The notes under the pieces: generated by a model
What the model was told of the DNA's origin: nothing
Seen by the model: the letters and a program-made list of their open reading frames with translations, nothing else
Database searches by the model: none
NCBI GenBank assembly: GCA_021613335.1
Contig: JAJTWR010000036.1
Coordinates: 52,501 to 116,500, forward strand
DNA length: 64,000 bases
Source: Whitmania pigra
Taxonomy: Eukaryota; Annelida; Clitellata; Hirudinida; Haemopidae
Reading direction: 5' to 3'
Shown: piece by piece, positions 37,901 through 48,685 of the stretch
Numbering within the stretch: the stretch's first letter is position 1
Layout of the letters: each line of letters opens with the position of its first letter
Translations under genes and position numbers: made by a program

Positions 37901-39374
37901 GTTGATGATGATTGTTTCCTGCAGTCAACAGAATGGCCCAATGAGAAATTGTCAGTTATTTCATTCTCATTGAAGTAGTTTTAATTGATACTGTCAATAT
38001 GATTGAAGTTAATATGACTTTTAATTATTTTAGACCTGGACACAAAGAGGTGTCTTGCAGTTTAACAAAGTTCAATGAAAATAATTTGTGGTATGTTGAG
38101 TGGCTACACGATGAGAAAGGTAAGTAGAGTGTTGTACCGTTTATTGTCCAAATAATAACTGTCAAATAAAAAAGTTGAATTAAATTAAAGCAGAGAAAGT
38201 TCATGTAGACATTCAACCAATGACAATTTGGCAGAGATTTATAGAAACACACATCATCATGTTCAAGGTCTGTTAAGTCTTAGTTTACCTTATTTTGTGT
38301 CTTGATTTATTGGCAGTTCAAGAATAACCAATTGCATGCTTTAGAAAACCACATTTTTTTATGTTTTGCCATTTGAGTTAAGGTTGGCAGTGGCAGCAGC
38401 CTATAATGCTGGTAAATCACTCAAATGATACTAAGAACTAAGCTTTTGCTGCTTCATTGTCATTGTCGACAAATATAATTTTGTAAACTGATAATGTTCT
38501 AATAAAAGTTACTTGCTAACTGATTGCCTCTGAACAAAATTTACCAGCTGGTATAAAACATTTCATTATTATTATGATTAATAAAAACATTTTCTCTAAT
38601 GTAACTAGGCAAACAGTGACTTGAAAGCAGGCAAGGATGACACTATTTCATCTCCTTGGCAATGGTTTTTTAATATACCTGTAATTATGAACATTTTTAA
38701 AGCATTTTCGACATTTTTGTCGAAAGAATGTTGAATTCAAGAAGTGATTTAAACATTTAAGGGTCAGCCCATCCTGGGTCCATATTATATCATCTACCTC
38801 CTTGGAACCCCAATCACTTGGTTTATGTCGTCTGCCATTCTTCTGACATTCATAATCTCAAACGTTATCGTCATGATGACCGAACATCGGGCAAGTTCGG
38901 CAGCTTCAAGTAAATGTTGCAGTTAATCCAATAAAAATATTTCTGATATATTTGTTCTAAATTCACTAAAATTTCTTCTCACCCCTTACCATAATTACAA
39001 ATTCATTCAAAATCTTAATTTTAAATGACTTTAAAAGGTACAATGAGGCCATATATGGAGACCTGTTTTTGGATGACCATCTCGTGGTCTCTGCATTACT
39101 TTCCATTCTTCCTGATGAACAGACCTCTGTATTTCCATCACTATCTCCCAGCTGCCATCTTCAAATTCATGGGAGCAGGTTTATTACATTTGCATTAGAA
39201 AATTTTTTGTCTCAATAAAATGATATCTCAGGTATTGCAATTGACATTTTCCTGAGAAGATTGGAATTTCATACACATTACATCATAATGCTCTCAGTGA
39301 TGGCACTGCTGTTGTCTGTTATTTTTCAGAAGTTTGTTGAGACATATGGCCCACTTAAGACCCTAAATATGTGA
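34992..39374 (+). CDS. POMT2: Protein O-mannosyltransferase 2
   Basis: Nineteen exons: 34992-35116, 35242-35326, 35386-35493, 35562-35670, 35752-35854, 35948-36013, 36085-36181, 36312-36418, 36661-36743, 36948-37129, 37286-37407, 37590-37665, 37733-37950, 38034-38119, 38191-38267, 38609-38680, 38762-38909, 39038-39178 and 39232-39374 (stop TGA); 715 residues with matching phases. This ER multi-pass enzyme, as a POMT1-POMT2 heteromer, moves mannose from dolichol-phosphate-mannose to Ser/Thr of proteins such as dystroglycan. The first luminal loop has CWDEFHF (Asp44-Glu45, the acidic pair essential in the family) and [11 protein letters not shown]. Central exons 9-15 encode MIR repeats. The C-terminal membrane part has [20 protein letters not shown], a strong POMT2 signature. 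Intron 10 uses a GC donor (GCAAGT at 37130). The exon 37590-37665 has a weak purine-rich acceptor and is the least certain. AATAAA is at 39670-39675. Confidence 0.92.
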
Positions 39375-39801
39375 AATTGTTTTATTATCCACTCACAGTT
39401 TCCAAACATTTTCCTCTCTGACATATGGACTCAACTCGACTGGAAAGTCGGAAGAGATTCTCAATAATTTGAGATGGACCAACAAATGGAAATTCTGAAG
39501 GTTTTTGGTGGAAAATTTTCGTGATTCTGTGAATGTTCTTCCATTCACTTCTGATCACATTCAAATCAGATAAGTTTAATGATTAAGGAGGCTGGTGAAA
39601 TGAGAATCTTCTCTTTACTATAACCAAATGCATGAATGCACATTTCTACAAACATCTTTTCACTATGAGAATAAAATTTACAATTCCTTAGTCTTTATTG
39701 TTCGGTTTAAGAAAGTTTTTAAATAGCAAACAAAATTCATACAAACTCCTAGCTAAAATGCAGTTCTCTGGACATATTATAGGTATGTGCAGGTTATGTA
39801 A
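39375..39801. other. Tail-to-tail 3'UTR overlap zone of POMT2 and GFM1
   Basis: The POMT2 signal AATAAA (39670-39675, +) and a GFM1 signal (AATAAA on the complement of 39694-39699) lie 18 bp apart and face each other, so the two mature 3'UTRs probably overlap by a few tens of bases. No other feature seen. Confidence 0.55.
39670..39699. promoter_or_regulatory. Facing polyadenylation signals of POMT2 and GFM1
   Basis: AATAAA at 39670-39675 on the plus strand (296 bp past the POMT2 stop) and on the complement of 39694-39699 (about 103 bp past the GFM1 stop). They face each other across 18 bp. Confidence 0.6.
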
Positions 39802-42800
39802 TTATGATTTCTTCTTTTTCTTTTCTATGGCTTGTTTGTTTTGTTCCTCCTGATACTGAGAAATCAAATCATCAACGGTGGCTTGCAGGGCTGGGCAATA
39901 CTTGGAGTACTCCATGGCAAATTCTCCCTTGCCCTGGGTCAGAGTTCTAAGCTCAGTTGCGTAACCAAACATGTCGTTCAGGGGCACCTAGGAGTAATTG
40001 GATCAAATCAGCAAGAATAACGGATAATCAAAAAAAAAAATTAAAACAAATAAATAGTTCGATCCCTGGTCATGCAAGACTTGAATTTTGGGCTCTGAAT
40101 CCTTGAATCACCATCTATGGGCACTACAACAGCAGTTTTGTTGAAATATTTAATTTCCACCAAACCTCTGCAAAAAGTGAAAAGAATCCCTCTGCATGGT
40201 CTTGACCAACAACAACGCCATGTCTCTTTGTGAGGCTGGTCAGCACTCCTCCTTGGAACTCAGAAGGTGCGGTTACCTCAACATTCATGATCGGCTCCAG
40301 CACAGACCAACGGCCGAAATCAATTGCTGCAAAGAATGTAAATTTAGAATGCAGTCTCCACTTTAATGCACCTAACCAATTTTTAGAGGCATTCTTTACA
40401 ATGCAGACAATTTCTGACAAAAATGCAAACCTTGTTTCATGGCTCCTTCTGCTGCCAACTGGAAAGAGTAATCGCAAGAATCAACAGCATGGTTGGCACC
40501 TGGGGAGTATCACCACTTTAATTAAAATTGATATTAAAGCTGTCAATTACTTTCAAATATAAATAGAGGATTTATTCCAAATTCTTAGGCTCACTGCATC
40601 CGCAAAACGACTCATCCAGCTTTGATACAATCGTTCGTGTTTGTCACATCATAAACAATACAAGCATAAAAAAGTAAGGAATTCGGATGGAAGAGCATTA
40701 AGTCTGAGTCTATAAAATGTTAAATAGTTACATGAGGATGCAAATCACCAACCATCAACAATAACAAATCTGATTCCAGACATCTTGTAGCCTGTCAATG
40801 CTCCCTTTTCACAAACATTTCTGAACCCCTGATAAAATAATATATATATATATATATCCAATTTCAGGTTTGTTGATATTAAGGCTCTTTAAAATTAAGC
40901 TTATACCAATCTGTTATGAAATATGATAAATATTTACTGACAACCTTTAAAAAGCTGAGCATGACAATTTAAAACAAACCTTTTCAATCGCAGGAATGAA
41001 TTGCTTCGGGATATTAGTTCCAACGGTTTTGTCAACAAACTCCAAGGAGGTAAAACTATCAGGAGGGAGGGGCTTTTCAAGAAACAAACAAATTGAGTTA
41101 ACAATGAAAACACTCAAAAATTGTCTCCTCCTAAGGAACCCACCTCAAGGTACCCGATGACTCGTCCAAACTGACCCAAACCTCCTGACTGTTTCTTGTG
41201 AAAATAGTCAAACCTATAACCAACATCATGTGCTTAAAATTGCTTAAGAAATTCAATAAGCGGGAAGGAAGATTCTCACTCAAATGGTTGAACAATGGTT
41301 TCTCTGAAAGCAACTTTTGGTTTACCTAGAGTGCATTTGCAGTTGTATTCCTTTTCCAGTCTCTGCAATAAACAATGGCTCATATCATTACAATCTAGAA
41401 AGCGGTTAACAAAAATCAATGCAATTATTTGGATGCTAAAATTTATGTTCAAGAAACTTAGTGAGTACCTGAGAATAAATTTCAAGATGGAGTTCTCCCA
41501 TTCCTGAAACGATGGTTTCCTTGCTTTCATTATCGAAAGACACTTTGAAGGTGGGATCCTCCCTAGTGAATCTAGCCACACCCTTTGAAAAATTTGACTG
41601 ACTATTTTTGTCCACAGGTTTGATAGACATGGAAATGACAGGTTCTGGAACATACATGGATTCCTAAAAAATGCAAAAATTCATATAGTAGCAACTCAAT
41701 ATTGATTGCTTTTGAAATCTTAATCAAAACACATAGGCCACTCACCATTGAAAGTTTTGTGCTATCTTTTGAAACAAAGGTGTCTCCACTAGCACAATCA
41801 ATCCCAAACAAAGCACAAATGTCTCCAGCATAAACCTCTTGAACATCCTTAACGATAAGATTTCTTCTCGTGAATAGGTGTCTCTGGAAATTTAGAAATT
41901 ATTACAAACCTCCATCTGGTCGGCATGCATCCTGACAAGTCTTGATGCTTTGACTTTTTTGTTGGTTCTTGCATTGTATATGGAGTCACCCTTCTTCAAA
42001 CAGCCTTGATAGACTCTCATGTAAGTAAGCTGGCCAAATCTTCCTGCCTATAATTATCATTAAAAATAAACAACTGTTAAACACAAAACATGGCTTGCGA
42101 GTTCAGAAGGTCGGTGCCCGCGAACTGCAGTGAAAACAACAGCCATTACGTGTCATGTTCTGAACCCAGCTCGCACCAAGGAACCCCCTTGGGTTGGGTC
42201 GCTAAATAAAAGGTGGATCGATTAAGAAGTGTCCCCACATCTTATTCAGATACATAAGGCCCTCGAAAAATCGGCTAAATAAATAAAAAAGAGCTGATAC
42301 TAACTTCTAATTTGAAGGCAAGAGCAATGAAAGGATTCGAGTTGTCTCGCTTAGGGTCGAGCGGCACTTTGACTACTTCTTCACTGAAACAATTAACAAC
42401 CATACAATTGTTTGATTCATTTACATTTGATCAAAGGTACCAATCGAACCCAGTTTCATTGAGAGCATAGTTCTCGACTTCAGATGGATTTGGGAGGTAT
42501 TCAATAACACCGTCCAGGAGCAGTTGAACACCTCTGTTTTTCAAAGCAGATCCCATGAGCACAGGAACAAATGTTCTATTGATGCAAGTTCTTCTGATGG
42601 CATCCTATGACACATCAACATCAAGAAATGCAATATTTATGAATAAAATAATTGAAATTCATCTCATTGATAGATTAACCAAGAAAGAATAAGACACTGA
42701 ATATTTAAAAAAGCAACCTTCAATTCCTGAATTGTGGGTTCCCTCTCCTCAAGGTAAATGTCACCCATAATCTCATCCACATTTGAAATGCATTCTGTCA

Positions 42801-44777
42801 TTGATCAACATTTAGCATGAAATAATATCTCCCACGAAATAATATGCCAACAAGCATGAACATTCACCAATGAGCTCCATTCTTTTCTTTTTAACTTCTT
42901 CCACCATATCTTCAGGAATTGGACCATCAACCATGGTCAGTCTTTTCAACAAACAACATATTATTGAGTATTATAAATTTATATGCTACTCATTGACTGC
43001 AACTACTAAACAAAAAATTGGCAAAATACTTTTACATCAAAACAGAGTTACAATCCTAACCCTTGAGGCTCCTCAAAATAAATGGCTTTCTGTTGCAGTA
43101 AATCCACTACACCCTTGTGCTCACCTTCAAGTCCAATTGGCAACTGGAGGAAGGCAGCATTCTTGTTCAACTTTGTTCTGCAAACATCAATTAATTAAAA
43201 CACGTTAAACATTATTGGAAATATGTTATGACTTCCAATAGGAACACAAGCACAACAAATTATCAAGTTACTAGGTGAACTACAATTTCACCTTCTTACA
43301 TCCTAGTGATGCCTTTTAAGGGTACATGTGACAAACAGCAACAAACCTCATTTGATTTAGAACTCTTTCTGGGTTTGAATTTCCCCTGTCAAGTTTGTTG
43401 ATGAATGCAACGCAGGGCACATTGTAACGATTCATTTGTCTCGTCACTGTGAATGTTTGGCTTTGCACTCCACCAACAGCACACAGCACAAGAACAGCTC
43501 CATCTAATACTCTCAATGCTCTCTCCACCTCAACAGTGAAATCCACATGACCTGTGATGAAATGAGGGCATTAGTCAAGTAAAGCTTATAAAGTTAAGAG
43601 TGCCACTTGTAAAAATAAAATTCTAGAACAAGAGCAGAGTAATTACCAGGAGTGTCAATGATGTTTATGTTAACATCCTTCCATTCCGTGTAAGTTGCAG
43701 CAGATTGAATTGTGATTCCACGTTGTCTTTCCAGTTCCATGAAGTCCATTGTGGCTCCAACACCATCCTTGCCTCTCACCTATAAAGCACAAGATCATGC
43801 AAACAAATGGAATCATTCCGTAGCATCACATATATATATATACCTCTTATATATCTTATATATATATATATACCTCATGCATTTCATCCACACGACCACT
43901 GTAAAATAAGATCCTCTCAGTTAGTGTTGTTTTGCCAGAGTCAATGTGAGCCGATATACCAATGTTTCTGATTTTGTGCACATCTTTGAACTCCTAGTTA
44001 AATGAAACAAAAATTTAAAAAAAAACATTTTAATAAATCAACTTTATTTAAATAGACAAATTTTAACTAATAGTTATTTTATAATTAGCAGCTTTAATTA
44101 CATCTACATGCAATTTCATCAAGAAATGATATCTTGTAACTTTCATTGTTTAGTTCATACTTTTAGAAAAAAATGGGGGCACAACATGAATTGTAAGATC
44201 AAACAATGGCACCAGAAATAAAATGGTACAGATTTGTTACGGAAAATAACTCTAGCAAAGACATATCTCATTGATATGAGTATGTAGAAATGCAGGGAGT
44301 AAACGTAATTAAAACATATACATTGTAGGAGACATTTAGAACATCAAAACATTTAAATTAATACAATTAATAGACAAAATGGAATAACAATGTGGTAAGT
44401 ATCATGGAACTTAATTTAAGATCACCCTAATCTTTCAGGTCAATGCAAATTCAGTTACATAATCAAATACTTATAAATAAATGATTAGACCAAAAACAAA
44501 GTAACAATCGATGTCTAAAATGTTATCTGTAAAATAAATCTTCAATTATTCAAACCGTGATGGACGCGGGTTTCTTAGAATAGCATCTCCTTGAAAGCTG
44601 CGGAATATGTGAATAAACATGTTACCATGCAAGAGAAAAGCTTGGATTACTTGGAATGCACTAGTTAAAAACAAAATTGGGTCTAAACTGTAGTCAAACA
44701 ACGATAGCTACAAAACTACTTACAAAAGTGGTAATATTTTTCAGATACGGCCGCGCAAGAAGTCTCTGAAGCACCAT
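39802..44777 (-). CDS. GFM1: Mitochondrial elongation factor G 1
   Basis: Nineteen exons on the complement: 44777-44724, 43993-43874, 43779-43647, 43551-43347, 43177-43061, 42941-42868, 42794-42718, 42604-42441, 42383-42305, 42047-41910, 41847-41746, 41663-41469, 41362-41280, 41213-41144, 41072-40980, 40828-40753, 40499-40431, 40326-40166 and 39987-39802; 731 residues with all phases consistent. The basic N-terminus [18 protein letters not shown] is a mitochondrial presequence. GTPase motifs: G1 AHIDSGKT (33-40), the RGITI switch, DTPGHVDF and G4 NKLD. Domain II ([14 protein letters not shown]), domain III ([11 protein letters not shown] and [11 protein letters not shown]), and domains IV-V ([29 protein letters not shown]) follow, ending in a Lys-rich tail. 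The factor drives ribosome translocation in mitochondrial translation. Intron 9 carries a SINE-like copy. The first intron is about 0.73 kb; most others are short. Confidence 0.96.
42091..42290 (+). mobile_element. SINE-like element in GFM1 intron 9 (divergent copy)
   Basis: Contains CATTACGTGTCATGTTCTGAACCCAGC, shown here as two parts: CATTACGTGTCATG and a B-box-like GTTCTGAACCC. This matches the middle of the SINE at 51266-51450, followed by a CCCTTGGGT segment and GCTAAATAAA as in that copy. The 3' half is diverged and ends in AAAT repeats. Confidence 0.6.
43831..43873. repeat. (TA)n repeat at the GFM1 exon 2 donor
   Basis: A TA dinucleotide array starts immediately after the exon 2 donor on the minus strand (GAG|GTATAT). 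The sequence GAGGTATATATA recurs about 32 bp into the intron, giving a second potential donor that would run into a stop. Confidence 0.7.
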
Positions 44778-45806
44778 AGCTTGATCTTAATTAAGTGATA
44801 GATGCAACACGGGCCTCAAGACACAAGCTTTCTTCCAATTGTCACTCACGAGAACCACCGTGAATGAATTGTCTTTGTGTAAAGCTTTTTAATTAAAATT
44901 GTTGACTAAAACATCGACTATTTGCCTAATACATTCCTAATTTATTTATTAAATAATTTTGTTCCAGTTAATTTTGGAGAGCAACGATGCCGATCACATT
45001 AAAACACCTCATAATTCTGAAAAGGCATGAATTATGTAGTCAAGTATGCTATTAAATAGTTTTGATGTCTTCGAAATTGGTAAAAGTCAACATTCTTCTT
45101 AACATTATTTTAAAGATTTATTCAGTTGATGAATTCTAATAATGCTTTTAAATTGTTATTTTAAATATAAAAAATATTGAGATATTATTGATAATTTAAA
45201 TGTAGTAACAGTCATATTTGAAAAAACATATATTTTACTTTGCTGAAATAGACACTGTAGGTCATAAGTAAGAATGGAGAAGCGCTCTTTTACATTTGAC
45301 TGCGTATGATTTAGAGAAACATAGAAAATATAATACGTGTTGTGATAATCGTTATTGTTCAGTATAATGTAATCGTGATCACATGATAGACAAAAATGAA
45401 AGCAGTGAAATCAATCAACGACTGGAAGATTCCTGTTTCCAAGGCAGCTGAACAAACAGTCCGTAGTTGATTCGTCTTTGAATCCATAAGCCAATAAGCA
45501 AACCAAAAAATATTTTTGTTGGATTTAATAAACTTTTTTGTTAATTTCAATATAAGACCACATTTCTTCTATTAAATATATGTGATAACAAGACAAATGA
45601 AATCTGACTGAGGTACCATGCTTCGCTAAAATGTGACTCTGAGCCGCTGTGTAAACACCTGAAATCGACAGAAACTCAAGAATGATCCAACCGACGCTTT
45701 TGACAAGAGCAGCTGCTGATGTCAAAGACTGAAAACTCCTTAAAATCCAGCTTGAAATTGCTATAAAAGGTTTCATTCTGATGCTTTCTTGTGCGGACAT
45801 TTAAAA
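44778..45806. other. Head-to-head promoter region of GFM1 and the nuclear receptor gene
   Basis: About 1 kb of AT-rich sequence between divergently transcribed genes. No coding frame is supported; minus frames at 45359-45550 and 45525-45800 have no domain. Confidence 0.45.
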
Positions 45807-47537
45807 ATGGGTAGGAATGGTTTAAATATGATAACGTGGTATAGCTTATTGAAGCATGATATTACATGCTAAGTGTATATAATAAAGAAACAATAAATAA
45901 TCTATTAATATCAATCAAATAAATTGCACCATACTTTTACTGCTAGCTTATTCACAGGCCGAAATCTTCCTGTGACCATACCTTGTGCTGTATGCGGGGA
46001 CAAAAGTTACGGTAAACACTACGGGGCATTTTGTTGTGATGGTTGCAGCTGTTTCTTCAAAAGAAGTGTCAGAAAAAATGTTCTTTATTCTTGTATAGGT
46101 AAGTTAAAACCAACACTTGTAGACTTTTAATGATTATCAGACATGGGCGTAATTTCGGGGAGAACGCCCCCCTGACTTTAGACTAAAATTAGCAAAAAAA
46201 TGTCATATCATGTTTTACGAGGGTTCCCACCACTGAATTTTGGCTAGAAGCAAAAAAAATTTCGTCTCCTAAAGTTGTGCGAGGGTTTGCTTCCCTTGCA
46301 CAAAGCTGAAATGACTTCCCCGTTAGCAAGGTCGCCGACATTTCGGGTTCCTCGGCACAGTTTCGATGCCGGGGTCGAAACCGATAATTTTGCGCTCCCT
46401 TAACTTTATTAATTTGCTATGCAATTTTTATAATTTGGTATCCCTGCCCCAGCATTATCAATTTAACGCCCCCCTTCTCGGCATTGATGCTAAGGAAGAA
46501 AAATTAATAAAGGTATGAGGAAAAAAATTATTATTATTTTACTTAACCTGTAATGGATAACATGAAAACATACATAAGCCAAAAAATTTATTTGCTGGGT
46601 TTCAATGAAATATTGTTTAAGTAATATTAGCAGATTTTAATGATGTTAAAATTTTAAACAAATAAATAATTTGAGAACGAAATTGAAGCGCTGCATTAAT
46701 TTGCAAGTAATAGTTTTTTTTTGTTTTTGAGTATTTTTAAGAATCACAAAAATTCTATTTAGTAGTTATTAAATGATTTTTAAATTAAATTTGTTTAATT
46801 TTTATCTTAATGTTGATTAAATTAATTTTTTTCTTTGAGGCAACGGACATTGCAGAATAGATAAGGTTAGGAGAAATTGGTGTCCTGGATGTCGGCTGAT
46901 GAAATGTTTTGAGGTGAACATGAATAGAGAAGGTAAATGCGAAATTTAAATTATTAAATTAGTACGATGGTCATGGCGTGAATGTTTTTTCATTTCCTGC
47001 TATCTTAATCCATTTAAAATGCCCGTGAGTGAGATAAATTGATTAAACGTAAAGAATGTTTTAATTTTACTGATAGCTATTGAATTTCATTTTGATGGTG
47101 GTTAAGTGATATTATGAAATCAAGACGGTCGTTGACATTTTGCTTCAGAAATACTTTCGTGATTTAAAGCAGTGCAACAAGAGAGAGGACCCCGGAAAAA
47201 CAAAGGCAAGCGAAGAATTCCACGCGTCCAAAATAAATTCATGATTTCTCACTTACATGGAAAAGATTTTGATTCTTTTGCACAAGAACATCTTACCTTA
47301 TCTATTGCTCCACCTTCGAAGACATTTTACTTATCGGCGCTAACTTCATCGCTTTTAGCATCAACCGTGCATCTCAAAGAAACCTCTGCACTGGCACAAT
47401 TTGTTCGTCAAGCAGCTCATTTGTCTTCTCTACTTAGTACTAGTGACGATAAAGCAATGACACCTACAAACATTTCGACAGATATTTCTGCAATCAAAAG
47501 CGGTCACTCGTTTTTTCGACCCTGGTTAGAATATTAA
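45807..47537 (+). CDS. NR2E-type nuclear receptor with truncated ligand-binding region
   Basis: Proposed exons: 45807-45810 (ATG plus one base), 45958-46098, 46840-46932 and 47170-47537 (stop), joined in frame to give 201 residues. Zinc module 1 uses Cys11, Cys14, Cys28 and Cys31 ([17 protein letters not shown]) with P-box [11 protein letters not shown]; module 2 uses Cys47, Cys53, Cys63 and Cys66 ([13 protein letters not shown]). The extension [18 protein letters not shown] is typical of the NR2E group (Tailless, PNR, Dissatisfaction). CDGCS rather than CDGCA suggests the Dissatisfaction type (inference). These are nuclear DNA-binding regulators, mostly neural. After the hinge, [20 protein letters not shown] looks like the start of ligand-binding helix 3, but the frame ends about 45 residues later and no further LBD exon is seen before CATIP at 48686. 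A donor near 47523 (CCCTG|GTTAGA) would allow splicing onward. The tiny start exon fits in phase but is unproven; a 5' exon elsewhere is possible. Confidence 0.8.
46143..46475. mobile_element. Possible DNA-transposon remnant in the nuclear receptor intron
   Basis: The left end GGGCGTAATTTCGGGG and the reverse complement of the right end (GGGCGTTAAATT) are similar, like degenerate terminal inverted repeats. The block is markedly less AT-rich than the flanks. No transposase is recognised. Confidence 0.3.
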
Positions 47538-47992
47538 GCCTAAAATAGTAAAATAGTAACTCTTGAACTTAATTTTATTAAAAAAAAACACAACAAATTT
47601 TAGCTATTTCTTAGTAAGGTTTTAAGAAAAAACATGTTTATTAAAATTTGATTTTGTGAAACAAACATTCAAACAGACGTAACCTAGGAGCCGTTGCTGA
47701 CTAAGTATTTTTGAGCCTTTTCTAATGGTTAAGCTATTACATTCAAGAAAATTAAAATAGCATGTTATAGTTTCCACCACGAGGGTAAAAATGATTCGAA
47801 ATAAGTCTCCTGTAGCTCCTAAGATTCTCACAGATGTTCCGAAAGCATCGGAGGAGGCCATCGACTTTCTAGACAATATAAGTACTAAATACTTTTGATA
47901 TATAAAACAAGTTTCTAAATCTCGCTTTAAGTAGAACATTTCACGTAGGAGCAAATTTGATCGCTCCGTCACACAAGTAGTTTCAAGACGAC
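47538..47992. other. Downstream of the nuclear receptor gene
   Basis: AT-rich, with a 34-codon frame at about 47791-47895 (starting MIRNKSPVAPKIL) that has no recognised domain. It lies where further LBD exons would be expected, but shows no LBD motif. Confidence 0.3.
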
Positions 47993-48150
47993 CAGCGGCA
48001 GATTTGAGTGGAGGGGGGCACACCCCGTGATTTGTAAAACATGAGAAAATGTTAATTCAATCTAAATTGATTTAAACTTTTTTTAATTATTTTAATAATT
48101 TACTTCAGACTAAAAACTTTAGTAGATGTGCCCCTCCTAAATCCGCCAAC
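47993..48150. mobile_element. hAT-like MITE, about 158 bp
   Basis: The left end GGCAGATTTGAGTGGAGGGG pairs with the reverse complement of the right end (TGGCGGATTTAGGAGGGGCAC minus its last base), forming imperfect inverted termini. Length and the core GGATTTA match the better preserved elements at 48261 and 57759. Confidence 0.55.
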
Positions 48151-48260
48151 CGGTTGCCCCCTCCCGAAAAAAAAGTGTCGACGGAAAACAGAAGACGATG
48201 GAAGGCCAACGCTGACCAACTAAAAAACGTATTTGCTTAAAAACTGTTTCGTATTGCACC

Positions 48261-48422
48261 CAGAACCAGATTTACTCGGGCGGAGGTCACGGCGCAGTGT
48301 GGTAGACCACAAGCCTCTGCGCCAGCCTTATTTACCGCCCCACCCACCGCAAAAAATGCTTTGTTGGTTGGTGTAAGACCCCGTGCAATAGCACGTTCCT
48401 ATCATGCCTAAATCCGGCACTG
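48261..48422. mobile_element. hAT-type MITE with 8-bp target duplication, 162 bp
   Basis: The left terminus CAGAACCAGATTTA and the reverse complement of the right terminus (CAGTGCCGGATTTA) match at 11 of 14 positions. Flanking octamers ATTGCACC (48253-48260) and ATAGCGCC (48423-48430) match at 6 of 8, as expected for an old 8-bp hAT target duplication. It has no coding capacity. Confidence 0.7.
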
Positions 48423-48685
48423 ATAGCGCCACCACATTCGTGCTTCAAATATTGTTGAAACGATATCTGAAATCAGTTATGGCGTTCTTGTACTTAAATT
48501 ATATTTTTAACAATATTTACCGATGTTTCACATCTCATTTTTACTTTCGACCGTATTTTGTACAGCCGTGGTCACAACCCAGCCTGAGTTGACATTGGCG
48601 AACTATGGCGGGGCAGATGACTAAATTATTATTATTAACAATACATTTACCCTAATGCCGGAATTATTCAATTTCATCATATACA

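Noticed and set aside
47791..47895. 34-codon frame that might be a missing nuclear receptor LBD exon
   Set aside because: No LBD signature and no acceptor/donor pair in the needed phase.
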